From: Macrocystis pyrifera
Lineage: Eukaryota > Sar > Phaeophyceae > Laminariales > Laminariaceae
Assembly (NCBI GenBank): GCA_031763025.1
Contig: JASSKH010000035.1
Location: 2,764,320-2,828,319 of the forward strand
DNA length: 64,000 nucleotides
Reading direction: 5' to 3'
Position numbers and translations under genes: made by a program. Below are positions 21,401 to 46,907 of the stretch, one piece after another. How positions within the stretch are numbered: the first letter of the stretch is position 1; the number at the start of each line of letters is the position of its first letter. The notes beneath the pieces were generated by a model, which saw only the letters and a program-made list of their open reading frames with translations, was not told the origin of the DNA and did no database searches.

Positions 21401-22366
21401 ATCGTTTCCTCGGAATGATGCGTCCTCTAGCCAAACGAACAATCGAGTCAAAGCTGCCCAGCGCCCTCGCCGAGCACCAACTTCCAAAACGCTAACCACG
21501 AAAAAAGACAGCACTCTTGATCTGTCTCTTGTCTGTCTTGCTTCGTACTGGTAGCGAATTCTCCACTCTCCCAGGGATGGGATTTCCTCCCGCAATTTTT
21601 CAACAAATTTGAGTTTTCATCAAACACACGAACACACACAACTGCTACTTACTGCAGTTGTGTAGTAGGAGGTGCTCTGGCAAACACGCATGGCTCTCCG
21701 GCGTGAAAGCTCACACGACACTGACTGATTTGTGTCCAAACGGCAAGCAATCACGCAAGCTCGCTGGGGGTGCTCCCAGCAACGTGCCAGTCCGCAGCAG
21801 TCAAGGTGTTCAACCCTGTTCCTGCTAATTTCATAACTGTCCGTCCAGCCAGAGTTGGGACAAGATGCAGCGACTGGACGCGGAGAAAAGATTACTCCTT
21901 TTATGTATTGAGAAAATAAAAAAGCCTCGATATACATACGGATCGGATAGTACTGCTGCTGCAGCGCGAATCGATGACACGAACCATGTCGATCGACTCG
22001 CGTCATGTCCAGTGTTACGACGCTGCTGCAACACCAGGCACACTGGGCTCGGGGTGGTTGTACAACAACGGCAATTGAAACCCATCTAGGCGCACTACAG
22101 ATCGGGACGGGGCGGGGCGGTGAAAATCACGCCAATGAGCCAGGTAGCTAGGACAGGCATTGGGGTTGGCAAGTCTCCTCTTTACCCCCGACACCACAGT
22201 AAGCCAGACTACTCCGTAGGCATCGTTTGGCATTCGGTATCGCTTGAAATGGAAAATTGGACGCGGAAGTGCCCAAACCGAGCTCACCGCCTTGAAGATT
22301 CTTCAGCATCAACTCCTGGTCGGGCTCGAGATCCTGCGGGATGGGTATCGAGGAAGCATGATCCAT
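2615..22366 (-). CDS. PLC: Phosphoinositide-specific phospholipase C, N-terminal part (PH domain and EF-hands); continues beyond the left edge
   Basis: Seven exons were assigned on the minus strand: 22366-22288, 20457-20373, 8238-8093, 7269-7163, 6439-6335, 3893-3768 and 2849-2615. All assigned junctions are GT-AG and keep phase. Residues about 27-135 form a PLC-type PH domain, including [16 protein letters not shown] and [17 protein letters not shown]-hand 1 is [12 protein letters not shown] (about 156-167) and EF-hand 2 is [12 protein letters not shown] (about 192-203); both have canonical Ca2+ ligands. The last exon resembles the EF 3/4 lobe that precedes the X domain. No X or Y catalytic motif (such as HNTYL) was seen in 1-2614, so the catalytic half should lie off the window. 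The family cleaves PIP2 to IP3 and diacylglycerol at membranes. The start at 22366 is the first Met that gives a short PLC-like leader; an in-frame upstream Met exists. A T7 run at 2649-2655 shifts frame by one base. The 5' edge of the 2849 exon is least certain, and a small exon between 2.85 and 3.77 kb may be missing. Confidence 0.85.
2985..3005. repeat. Poly(G) tract, 21 bases
   Basis: An uninterrupted G run in the PLC intron. Similar runs occur at 3294-3311 (18 G), 3485-3500 (16 G) and 6532-6544 (13 G). On the PLC transcript they read as poly(C). Such runs are hard to sequence, so their lengths are doubtful. Confidence 0.9.
3010..3197 (+). repeat. Dispersed 190-bp repeat, copy 1
   Basis: Runs from ATCGTGCATGGCCGCAGTCA through the GAAGCGCCGTGAGGTGTTGG region to AAGAACCGCGTGTGAGG. 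It is present in inverted orientation at 56284-56482 inside the V-ATPase d gene. The copies look about 85-90 percent alike by eye. It is not coding. Confidence 0.75.
4680..6055. repeat. 1.4-kb minisatellite of CCCAGCC/AAGCC units with a longer higher-order period
   Basis: The region is built of 5-bp blocks (AGCCC, AGCCA, AGTCA). A longer block recurs at about 4.98-5.11, 5.22-5.37, 5.46-5.61 and 5.87-6.00 kb; it includes CCAGTCCAGACCAGTCTA and AAGTCAAGTCACGTCCAGCT. It lies in the PLC intron between the exons at 6335 and 3893. Minus-strand frames reading GLAGLGLA-type peptides are translations of the repeat. Confidence 0.9.
7355..7555. repeat. 12-bp minisatellite (GGTACAACCAAA-type), about 16 units
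   Basis: Tandem 12-mers such as GGTACAACCAAA with point variants, just upstream (in transcript sense) of the PLC exon at 7269-7163. Because the unit is a multiple of three, it creates open frames on both strands, such as the LWLYLWLY peptide, which are not genes. Confidence 0.9.
8548..8637. repeat. (TAC)n microsatellite
   Basis: Two nearly pure TAC runs separated by TATAAAATACC. It lies in the large PLC intron 2. Confidence 0.9.
9354..9510 (+). repeat. tRNA-like SINE fragment with internal poly(A)
   Basis: GCCCCGATGGTCTCGTGGTT resembles the 5' half and A box of a Glu/Asp-type tRNA. It is followed by A18, CG and A34, then by GTTTGAGTCCTG, which resembles a pol III B box. A related head occurs at 45224. 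It is not a folded tRNA gene. Confidence 0.45.
10247..10696. mobile_element. Tc1/mariner-like MITE family M, copy 1, split by a SINE
   Basis: The left end TTACGGGGACCATAGTAAAT and the right end ACTATGGTCCCCCGTAA are inverted repeats, each flanked outside by TA. The right terminal repeat is interrupted by the SINE at 10340-10678, with TACTA at both edges (10333-10337 and 10679-10683). Without the SINE the element is about 110 bp. Confidence 0.8.
10340..10678 (-). mobile_element. tRNA-derived SINE, copy inserted in MITE M1
   Basis: Reads on the minus strand from a tRNA-like head (about 10673) to a poly(A) tail (poly(T) at 10340-10364 on the plus strand). The head has an A-box-like TGGCTTGTGGGTGGTCC and a B-box-like GGGTTCAAGTCTCACC. 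It is flanked by the target duplication TACTA. Confidence 0.8.
10770..10950 (+). mobile_element. Divergent SINE body, subfamily 2
   Basis: Shares GGCAATTAGACGCAAGTCGA and the TTCTCGCGACAAAAATGCC region with the copy at 45313-45530, and ends near GACCCCGGATCTGAGTT. No tRNA-like head is evident. Confidence 0.5.
10955..11058. mobile_element. MITE family M, copy 2
   Basis: TTACGGAGGACCATAGATAA at the left and TTTACTATTGTCCTCCGTAA at the right, flanked by TA on both sides (10953-10954 and 11059-11060). The orientation of the interior is opposite to copy 1. Confidence 0.85.
11540..11710. repeat. Dispersed repeat with a two-copy 55-bp tandem duplication
   Basis: The units 11601-11655 and 11656-11710 appear identical, beginning TTAATGTGAAGAAAACAACA. 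The preceding block, with GAATCGGCACGGACACTGG and CTGGATGTCGACGGGTAGAA, recurs at 23690-23765. Confidence 0.8.
12954..13282 (-). mobile_element. tRNA-derived SINE, full-length copy
   Basis: The tRNA-like head lies at about 13282-13205 on the minus strand (GGCGTCCCCGGTGGCTTGGT, then GGGTTCAAATCTCACC). It is followed by a body of about 250 bp and a short poly(A) end at 12954-12960. It closely resembles the copies at 10340, 16692 and 52937. Confidence 0.85.
13628..13706 (-). tRNA. tRNA-like sequence, degenerate (pseudo-tRNA or SINE head)
   Basis: On the minus strand the 5' GATCTTT can pair over 7 bp with the 3' AGAGATC. A good T arm is present: GCGAG, loop TTCGATC, CTCGC. The D arm is weak and the anticodon arm (around TTTTGGACTTGAAGG) does not close properly, so the amino acid cannot be assigned. 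It may be a decayed tRNA gene or the head of another SINE. Confidence 0.35.
13708..14040 (+). repeat. Dispersed 330-bp repeat R2, copy 1
   Basis: Starts at a TACCTGGTACCAGGTACC palindrome and runs through GCGCGCACGACACACTGCAC, GGCCCGCTGCTGCTTG and GTTCGTGTTCTGTGCATG to AAGGGCAGT. It is nearly collinear with 17041-17365. Confidence 0.75.
14391..14486. repeat. Fold-back MITE family P, copy 2
   Basis: The arms TCCTTTCAGAACCGCAGTCC and GGACAGCGGTTCCAAAGGGG are inverted. The centre carries GGGGACAAAGCACTCTAATT and AAGTAGTTAGTCCCC. This is the clearest copy of the family. Confidence 0.7.
14781..15689. mobile_element. hAT-like non-autonomous element filled with GGGTCGGGTC repeats
   Basis: The terminal inverted repeats CAGGGCTTTTCGTGGGTCA (left) and TGACCCGCGAAAAGCCCTG (right) differ at one base. 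Flanks at both ends form an imperfect 8-bp duplication: TAGAATCC at 14773-14780 and AAAAATCC at 15690-15697. CAGGG ends and an 8-bp duplication are typical of hAT elements. The interior is two arrays of units of about 40 bp (GGGTCGGGTCGGGTCA plus an AGGTTTTCAAAATCTC spacer) around a non-repeated core at about 15120-15330. There is no transposase frame. Confidence 0.75.
15910..16205. repeat. Imperfect CTG/CAG triplet region
   Basis: Interrupted GCTGCTG and CAGCAGCAG runs, then GCTGCAAGCAAGCGCTG-type repeats. Frames rich in Ala, Cys or Ser across it are translations of the repeat. Confidence 0.8.
16435..16685. repeat. Repeat of GCCAAAATCAG motifs in both orientations, probable degenerate element
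   Basis: TTGGCCAAAATCAGTTGAAA, GTGCCAAAATCAGTTACAA and the inverse CCTGATTTTGGCAAAAACCC are spaced over 250 bp. Element ends are not clear. Confidence 0.4.
16692..17028 (+). mobile_element. tRNA-derived SINE, full-length copy with poly(A) tail
   Basis: The head begins GGCGTCCCCAGTGGCTTGGC (A-box-like TGGCTTGGCAGGTGG) and has the B box GGGTTCAAATCTCACC. The body includes CCCTATGCGCGACAAAAAAT and GTGACCACGGCTTGTCC. The element ends in a run of 23 A (17006-17028). This is the best copy for defining the family. Confidence 0.85.
17041..17365 (+). repeat. Dispersed 330-bp repeat R2, copy 2
   Basis: Collinear with 13708-14040: CTACCTGGTACCAGGTATT, GCGCGCACGACACACTGCAC and GTTCGTGTTCTGTGCATG. Parts recur again at about 17430-17600 in a more diverged form. 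As in copy 1, it begins just beyond a SINE- or tRNA-like sequence. Confidence 0.75.
17906..18026. mobile_element. MITE family M, copy 3
   Basis: The left end TTACGGAGGACCACACAGTG and the right end TTTACTATGGTCCCCGGTAA are flanked by TA at 17904-17905 and 18027-18028. Confidence 0.85.
18200..18277. repeat. Fold-back MITE family P, copy 3
   Basis: Contains GGGACAAACCACTCTAATCC and AAGTAGTTCGTCCCCAAAAT, with GGACTGCAG and GGGACTACAG at the arms. Confidence 0.65.
18355..18525 (+). mobile_element. Divergent SINE body fragment
   Basis: Shares GAAAGCGCGAG, ACGATGAAAATCGATGAG, GGGAATGCTGA and TGTGACCACGGCTTGTGCAG with the full SINE, but lacks a recognisable tRNA head. Confidence 0.55.
18600..20372. 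other. Non-coding part of PLC intron 2
   Basis: AT-rich with scattered TACCAGGTA words (18890, 20048, 20168), CAG triplets near 19735-19800 and one weak open segment (minus, 19633-19445) with no family match. A TCAACTATTTTG...CTCACAGCTGACGTA block at 20055-20120 recurs at 23485-23590. Confidence 0.4.
20458..22287 (-). other. PLC intron 1
   Basis: Lies between the exons ending at 22288 (donor gtgagc) and starting at 20457 (acceptor cag), both phase 1. It contains TACCAGGTA words near 20648, 20717 and 20747. No gene was seen. Confidence 0.6.
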
Positions 22367-22709
22367 CGTCGAGAATCCGTAGCAAACGGGTGTGGTACAC
22401 AGAGGGAAGCCAGTGGGCACCCTCTCCAAACCAAACTCCGAACCCCCATATATAGGAATGTCATAAAAATGGAGTTGTAAAGGAACTCTGAGGCTTTGTA
22501 GGTTCAACGAGTTTTCCGAAACCGCCATAATGAACAATCTGACCGAAGACGAAGAGACCACACACTTCACACAAACCCCATGATCTAAACGAGGGACGAT
22601 TATGCACACCGGAATGGCAGGCGATAACTTCAAATGCTCTGTCTCGTGAGCATAACGGATGCATGAGACATGGGAAGGCCGGTGTAATACAGCGTGAGAG
22701 GGGGACGAG
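22367..22709. promoter_or_regulatory. Short divergent intergenic interval between PLC and kinase starts (putative bidirectional promoter)
   Basis: The PLC start codon (22366, minus strand) and the kinase start codon (22710, plus strand) are separated by 343 bp. Both promoters and both 5' UTRs must fit in this interval or overlap the neighbouring exon. I see no clear TATA box and name no specific site. That the interval acts as a shared promoter is an inference from gene geometry. If the kinase start is 22770, the interval is about 400 bp. A long antisense open frame runs through it, but only its PLC exon 1 part has support. Confidence 0.5.
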
Positions 22710-28813
<6,104 letters not shown>

Positions 28814-28814
28814 G

Positions 28815-29115
28815 AGAAAGAGCGTCAACTCTTCCCGCTCCTCGCCACGCCACCCTTCGCTTCCCCCCCCCTCGCCTCGGCCGGGACCCCTGCTGTCGCG
28901 GTTGCGGCTACGGCAGCACCGGCAGCGGCGGGGGTGGGGTCGGTTCGGACGTTGTGGGGGAAGAAGTCGACCCCAAACGGCTCATCAGGGCTTCGAGCCC
29001 CACAAGCCTCTGCAAAGAGTTGGACCAGAGGTGGGCCGATAGTGTTTCGCCACAGCAGTGCGGCGGGTCCGGCGGCGATAGAAGTCATGGGAGGGGGTGC
29101 GGCTGGTGGCGGTAA
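28815..29115 (+). other. Possible further coding segment or 3' UTR of the kinase gene
   Basis: Just past the assigned kinase stop, a plus-strand frame stays open to 29115 and contains GEEVDPKRLIRASSPTSLCK followed by ELDQRW. This part is less repetitive than the kinase tail and looks coding. It is in a different frame from the kinase exon, so it would need an intron, or a base error, near 28.7-28.95 kb. I could not fix a junction. Confidence 0.3.
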
Positions 29116-29254
29116 TAGTCGCGGTCAACGCGGAGGCTAGTCTGGAGGAGGCGGGGGGGGGTGGCGGGTTACCATATTATATGCAAGCAGCGTGCCCCGT
29201 GGTGTGCGCAAGCTAAATGTATGAACGGCAGTTACGGTTACACATGTTAATAGT

Positions 29255-29402
29255 GCTTCGGCTTCCCTGATGGAAGCGTGTTTTCGGTTTTCCAGGCGGA
29301 AATGTTGCCAGTTTCCTTGGCGGAAGCATGTTTTCGGTTTCCGTGACGGAAGCGTGCTTTCGGTTTCCCTGGCGGAAGCGTGTTTTTCGGTTTGGTTTGA
29401 TG
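29255..29402. repeat. Four-copy tandem repeat, unit about 35 bp, downstream of the kinase
   Basis: Units vary around GGCGGAAGCGTGTTTTCGG followed by TTTCC. It lies about 450 bp beyond the assigned kinase stop. Confidence 0.85.
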
Positions 29403-29652
29403 TGTAAAGTTGAGGTGTTAAACGTCTGATTCTTGTAGGGTTAGGTACCTTGCAAGGCGAGAGATAATATTTTTTACGGTGCAGCGTTCGGCGCTATGAT
29501 CTTGAAGCAATGCCACGGTAGCAGTGGTGCCTTAATTACCTGAGGTCATCACATGAGGAGCTCAATATCTCATCCAAATCTTGATTTCCGACAAGTTTGT
29601 GCAACCCGACCAAGATTTATGTGCGCTATCAATGGTCCTACACCAAATGTAT

Positions 29653-29655
29653 TAC

Positions 29656-29695
<40 letters not shown>

Positions 29696-29696
29696 A
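29653..29696. repeat. (AGT)n microsatellite
   Basis: About 14 uninterrupted AGT units. A Val-rich frame across it is a translation of the repeat. Confidence 0.95.
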
Positions 29697-30567
29697 AAAT
29701 CCATAGCAACCGGTATACTAATAGTTGCTTACTTGAGAAGTTCAACCGTCAGACAATTCTGCCTCAGAAAGCAAAAAGTGGTAAACCTTACTGTGGGATG
29801 AGTCCTTATGTCTGTACCGCCCATCCTTCAAGCACCGCTCTGCGTCTATATAAACATCCGGGCGGGTCATTCTGCGTTCTTACTTGTTGTTCTTCTCACA
29901 TTATCTCATCACCACAATGCAATGCCTTCTGCCTTCTGTGGTCGCAGGACAGGCTCCAATACCTCCGGAGTAGAAGAATACCTCGGAAGAAAGAAAAGAC
30001 AAGCATAGAATAATACACATGATAACCCTAATAGCACATCTACACCTCAGACAAGAATAAAAAGTGAGGTCCGCGCACGTACGTATCAGGTACATGCGGT
30101 ACGCTGTACAAGTCGCCACAGAAAGCGAGAAGACCGCATACTACTGTTGCCGCCGAGCTTGACGTGGACATGGCTCCAGTTGGCGCAAAAAAACAAGGAA
30201 TGCTATTGGGGGCAGCCGCGCTCTGGTCGACAAAGCAGTATATTTAGGCGTAAAAACAAAAGCACCGTCCTGCCTCGGCATATCAAGGGCTTTGTTGGAG
30301 GACTGGAAGCGCTGATTCGACCAACCACCGATTGCGCACTTTAGTGCTTTTGCGCTGCATGTTTGCGGCCCAGAACCAAACCTTTTTCTACCTGTGCACT
30401 ACCTAAATATCGCAGTGTTCGTCAGCAAGCCTCTCTCGTACAAAACACCAGGTAAAACCACGACACCGTGCCCACGTCGACCAAGTGATGTTTGGCATGG
30501 AGGGTGGCACGCAAACAACGTCTGACCAGCCCACACGTTAACAAAGTCGTTTTTTGTATCGTCACGA

Positions 30568-30735
30568 CTACTTTCCAGCCCAACCCGCAGGAGCTTTCAC
30601 ACCCAACGACGTTCTGGACGAACCGCGGCACACAGGCTTCCCGTCTCCCCCGCGCGTATGTCTTGCATTATCATTCTTATCGCGCATCGGGTTCAGCATT
30701 CCCACTGCTCGTTGATTTCCACCGAACGTCAACCG
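30568..30735 (-). mobile_element. Divergent SINE body fragment
   Basis: Retains CTTTCCAGCCCA, GTTCTGGACGAACCGCGG, TCGCGCATCGGGTTCAGCAT and CCCACTGCTCGTTGATTTCC of the full SINE, with many differences. It is older than the copies in the PLC intron. Confidence 0.65.
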
Positions 30736-31371
30736 TAACAGGTGGGATATAATCGTCAAGTCGTTCGTCACAAAATAGTTTGTAGATCGCCTCTGGAAGG
30801 GTCACATCGGGGCTTGCGATTCAGACGCGACGCGGGTGGGTGGAAGCTTGTGCAACGTTGTATCCGACCCCCGATCCCCAAACAAAGTATGGCGTCCATT
30901 GGGATACCGACATATTTGGGGCGTCGCTAGCGCGAAACCAAAACCCCGCTGACCACACCTGTTCATGCGAGCGATGTGACTCATGAGAACTCCCGGATAC
31001 CCGACGGTTCGTAACGCCTCGGCGCAGAAACTCCACACCGATATTCGCACAAAAATGTCACTCGCCAGAAACCGTACGTGCTGTGCTTTGCCGTTGCAGT
31101 GTACCCTAACGAGTCACTCAGTACGTATATGTTCTTCAGCCCTATTTGAATGTGGTGGAAATCGAGTTTATAATTTCCCTACATGAAAGAGATGGGTTTG
31201 CACCACCATTCCCGACCCACTTACTCCGCAGACAAACAGTGTTGACGGCAGACCACGTCGGGGCGTACAGTCACAAGGGCGTGTCACCTGCCTGTGGGTT
31301 AAGCCACCAGTCCTGAGGGCATGCCCTTCTCTTCCCACGAGCAAAGACGTTGTAAATAGGAGACCCGCGGG

Positions 31372-31455
31372 CGGTTTGTCCCCTTGACTGACCGCCCCCT
31401 ACACTAAAATCGGTGTAATAAGGCCAACAGAGGGCTTGTCGCTCCCAAAAGTACG
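31372..31455. repeat. Dispersed short repeat family Q, copy 2
   Basis: CCCCTTGACTGACCGCCCCC, CACTAAAATCGGTGTAATAA and GGCTTGTCGCTCCCAAA match 2015-2095. Confidence 0.6.
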
Positions 31456-31570
31456 CGGGTGCTAGCATATTTGTTTACGAGCGAACTACGAGTAAGTACT
31501 GCCGCCATCGGCGCCAATACGGTGAACGCTATCCCGGCACCCGTAGCAGCGAACGGCTTTTCACACTGCA

Positions 31571-31864
31571 GTGGATGTCGTCACCTCCAGCAGTTCTGCC
31601 GACACCGAAGGATACCTACAGTACCTCTCCTCGCGACTCGCAAGCCTTGCGCAGACACATGAAGCAAAAGCGCTAGCGTTACCCCCCCCCCTTCCCGACC
31701 ACCGAAAGGGGACCACGGGGTCTGGGTCTGCCCTGAAGAATGCCTCTCTGGCAGCACCTTGCAGGCGACTCGTCAAAACATACGTTCGGTTCCGGCGGTT
31801 CCGGCGGGTTCACACAGTGGGCTCATCGCTTGTGGAAGGGTTTCTACGTATATTGCTCTATTGA
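31571..31864 (+). other. Unrecognised open segment, possible small gene or exon
   Basis: An open plus-strand frame of 97 codons begins just after a cactgcag acceptor-like site and starts with MDVVTSSSSADTEGYLQYLS. The SRLASLAQTHEAKAL stretch could form an amphipathic helix. I recognise no family. It lies between the convergent kinase and dehydratase genes. It could be a terminal exon, a small gene or chance; the opposite strand is also open, which weakens the case. Confidence 0.2.
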
Positions 31865-32507
31865 AGCTATTTGATACAGAGGCAGTAGTATCGCACGTGT
31901 ATGTTCAAGTCATAAAATAAACGGGTTGAGCTAACCGAGGCTTGAGTGAACAAGCCACACACAGCGAAAAAAGATACAAAGGGTTTCACCCGCGCAGTTT
32001 GGTGATTGTTCATTTCCATGCGAGGAGTGTCCTGACTGGTCGTAACTCCCTGGACGGTACGACACGTAGCACCGTCTCGGGTGATACAACGTTCTGTCGA
32101 TATATAGGTACGTAATTTGCCGTGGATGACGTCACCGCACTCGTATGGTTGGTCGCTATTTGACACGAAACTCTTGTCTCTCACCGTGCGGCCTCGCGTC
32201 AGCCAGAGACTGGCAACCCAAATCGAACTCGTCTCGCCCGCGAGTAAAAGACGAAATTTCAGAGGTCCACCCCTTCACCGCAAGATTTTCGGCGCCGTGG
32301 CAAGAAAGAGAGAAGCAAAACAAGTTGTACAGCACTCTTTTAAGCTACTAAAACACAGAAAAGCAGACGACTAACGACACAAGAAAAACTCCCGAAGTAA
32401 AGTAAGGCTCTGGTTCTGAAGCATCTCCCGGCAGCAGCACCAGCAAGCAAACAGATGACGGTAGGCACCGTAAGGGCAAGACGACCGTCAACTAGAACCG
32501 CCGCAGC

Positions 32508-44006
<11,499 letters not shown>

Positions 44007-44879
44007 TGCTCTGTCGTTGCTATATCGATGTATCTCCTTGCACTTAGCGTCCTCCCCTCACACTCAAGCTATTGCTGTCGGAGAGAACGACCTGGACCGT
44101 TGTCGGTGGCGCAACTGGCGCAACACGACATCAAACTACGGAGTTCCATTTCTGTATGCTGCATTCTGCATTCGGCATTTCACTTTTTCACCGTTTAGTT
44201 TTTAGCCGTTTCGCGTTTCACCACGCAAGTTTCCACGTTTCGACATTCGGCACGACGACACCACACGACAAGGTCCGTGCCGTTGCAACTTGCAACCCGC
44301 AACCGCCGGGTGAAGATTGCAGTCACAGTGAGCTAATTGAGTGAACGAGTACATAGAAATAGTTGGCGCTATCTATCCATCTCCATCCTCAGTCAGTCCA
44401 CCCGGATGCAGCATCCACCAAGCCATCTTGATTGATGACCAGGCCAGGTTGTTGGTTGGTTGGTGTTTGATGGGGCGAAGGGCGGTTGGTTGGAGCTACC
44501 TCAAGATTGCTCAACAACCAAGAGAGAAGAGAGGCAGAAACGACGAAACAACGGCTTCCGTCTTCAATATCCAGGAAGCCGATTGTTTTTTGTATTATTT
44601 ATTGAGTCTCTACGTCGAGCTGGTCGTTGAGTTTAAGCCCTCGCCACCATCGACCTTGTCTGGTTTGGCGGTTACTCGCCGACGGGACCGTCGCGATTAC
44701 ACCGGTTAGGATTTTCAGGGCCGAAACGAGACGACATATATATATGAGTACTACAACGGTAGGATGACAGCAGCAGCAGCAGCAGCAGCAGAAGTACAGC
44801 AGTAGTAGTAATTTTTTGTGGATCGTTTGACCCAATCAATATACTTTTCGTGCCCGGGGTGTAACTGTCATTTTTTGGT

Positions 44880-45110
44880 TTATTCCAGTGTCAACACGGG
44901 AATCCCCATAGGGCCCACAGGGACCCACGAGACTCCCGCGGGAATTCTTGGAACGCACCAAGGGAACTCCCAACCGTTCCCGTGGGACCTCACGGGAAGA
45001 CCACGAGATTCCACATGGTATACCGTGGGATCCCGTGGGAATTCCCTCGAATTTTCCAGCAGGGTCCCACGGGAACTGGATCCCATGGGACCCAACGACA
45101 CGTCCTACGA
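44880..45110. repeat. Array of GTGGGA/TCCCAC palindromic words
   Basis: Repeated CGTGGGATCCCGTGGGAATT-type phrases in both orientations. A second block of the same kind is at 45590-45750, on the other side of the SINE at 45224-45530, so the SINE may have landed inside one array. Confidence 0.65.
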
Positions 45111-45223
45111 CGGGATGTTAATCACTAAGATGGAGGTTTCCTCTACTATTATAATAATGTAGGAAACGACAACCTGGCTTGCACGCCTTAACGCGTACGG
45201 AAAGTAATTAATCGGAGACCAAT

Positions 45224-45530
45224 CCGGTCGCCCCGGTGGTTATAATTTCGTGGTTAACCCCGAATACTGCTATTAATATTATTTGACAGAAAGGTTGAGC
45301 TCGATGGTTCAAGTCTCCCTATCTATGAATCCATTGCACTATGACACCAACTGTGGAGAGTGCTTATTATAGTAGCGTGGGTAGGCACAATTCGACGCGA
45401 GTCGACGAGGGATTGAATACGTGCTGAACTCTTCTCGCGAAAAAAAAGGGAAGGCACGTACCGCAGTGGGGAGGAGGAAGAAGAGCCTACTTGGTGACCA
45501 CGGCTCTGAGTTACGACCATTAGGAGGGGG
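45224..45530 (+). mobile_element. SINE subfamily 2 with a different tRNA-like head
   Basis: The head GGTCGCCCCGGTGGTTATAA with TTTCGTGGTTAACC and the B-box-like GATGGTTCAAGTCTCCC resembles the 9354 head. The body (GGAAGGCACGTACCG, GGTGACCACGGCTC) resembles the main SINE, and CACAATTCGACGCGAGTCGA matches the 10770 copy. Confidence 0.55.
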
Positions 45531-46907
45531 CAGGAGCCAGAAGGGCGACGAGAATAGGATTGAAAACAAGAAACAAAAATAATAGCGCTTACTATCCCGC
45601 GGGAACAGGGAACAGCGGGACCCCTGCACATGAATCCAAGCGGACTATCTGCGATTCCCACGGGATCCCGCTGAAATTCCTACGGGCGCCCACGCTCTTC
45701 CGTGGTTATCTGCGGGAATCCCAGCGGACTTCAGTGGGAGCGGCGGCATTTGAAACAGCCACGCCACACCAGCGGGTGAGGTTTGCTGTGAACAGCCAAG
45801 GAGGAGGCATACTGGGCGAGAGGCGGCACACCATGTTATGTCTCTGACCCACCTTATTTCTGTTATGCTGAAACATCCACGTCACGAAATGATATCTCGA
45901 TTTTTAGCCCAACAGATATGCGACGAGGCCTACCTACCATCATCATAGCTCCGATCCACATGGATTTTTACCGTTCGCGTGAGGACCATCAAGCTCCACA
46001 CAAAAAAAAAAAAAAAGTGTCTGTATTCGCGCGTAGAATCGGAGACAAGTGCGGTGGGTTGACGGGGAGGGACAAGAACCCCCCGCTGGAGGCGAGCCGA
46101 CACGGCTCGCACCACACCATCTGCCGCGTCGCAGCGAGGATATAAATAGCGGAGACAGGAGAACCGTGTGTCTATTGCTGTAGGATGACAATGTCAGATA
46201 GCCCGCTTCACAAAAAGATACTTCGAATTACACTACGTACTCGCTGGTTTTTGCGAAATGGAAAATCTATAGCTGCCACCACCGGCATCGGGAAAGGGGG
46301 AGTTTGAAACTCAGGGAGACAGGATGAGGTTGTGCGCTCGACTCGCGCCAGGTGGGAAAAAGTAGATCCAAGCGAAAAAAGAACCAGAATAAGAACGTGG
46401 GGCTCACTTTTGGATGGGCGCTAAGAAAACTGGATTCAGAAATCGTGCTCAGTCGCGAGCTCTACACTAAATTCTACCAGATACAAGGTATAATAGCCTA
46501 TGCTCAAGGTTGTTCAAGGATGGTTCCACAAAAAGATTTTCAAGGCTTACTCTTATTAGGTGTTTCTTGATCGCGGGCCCAGACTGCCGTCAAGTACATA
46601 CATGGGTGAGAGAAACACGTGAACACAGAATCGCACAATCTACTACTTCACCACTGCTAGAGCCCCGGAGATCTATATCATTGGGGTATTTAACCCCATT
46701 ATTCCAACCCCCAGAGATTTCTTCGCCCACTGAAACATATCACACTCGACACCACTCTCACGCCGAGTACGTAAGATGCACCGACAGCACCCGCCTTCGA
46801 AAGGCTCAAAGCAGATGGCCTACCGGCTCTGCCTTTCACCGGCGGCACATTTCCTGCACCCGCATGTCAAACGCCAAAATAATCGCGCTGGGGACACGAA
46901 CAACGAG

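Larger units (their letters stand above)
29116..32507. other. Convergent intergenic region between kinase and dehydratase genes
   Basis: Holds the tandem repeat at 29255, the AGT run, a divergent SINE (30568-30735), a family Q repeat (31372-31455) and one unrecognised open segment (31571-31864). Nothing else coding was recognised. Confidence 0.5.
44007..46907. other. Intergenic region upstream of the dehydratase, downstream of the PPR gene
   Basis: Holds a CAG/AGT microsatellite at 44766-44812, a GGGA-rich repeat block, a SINE copy and no recognised gene. The dehydratase promoter should lie just above 44006; no motif was identified. Confidence 0.5.
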
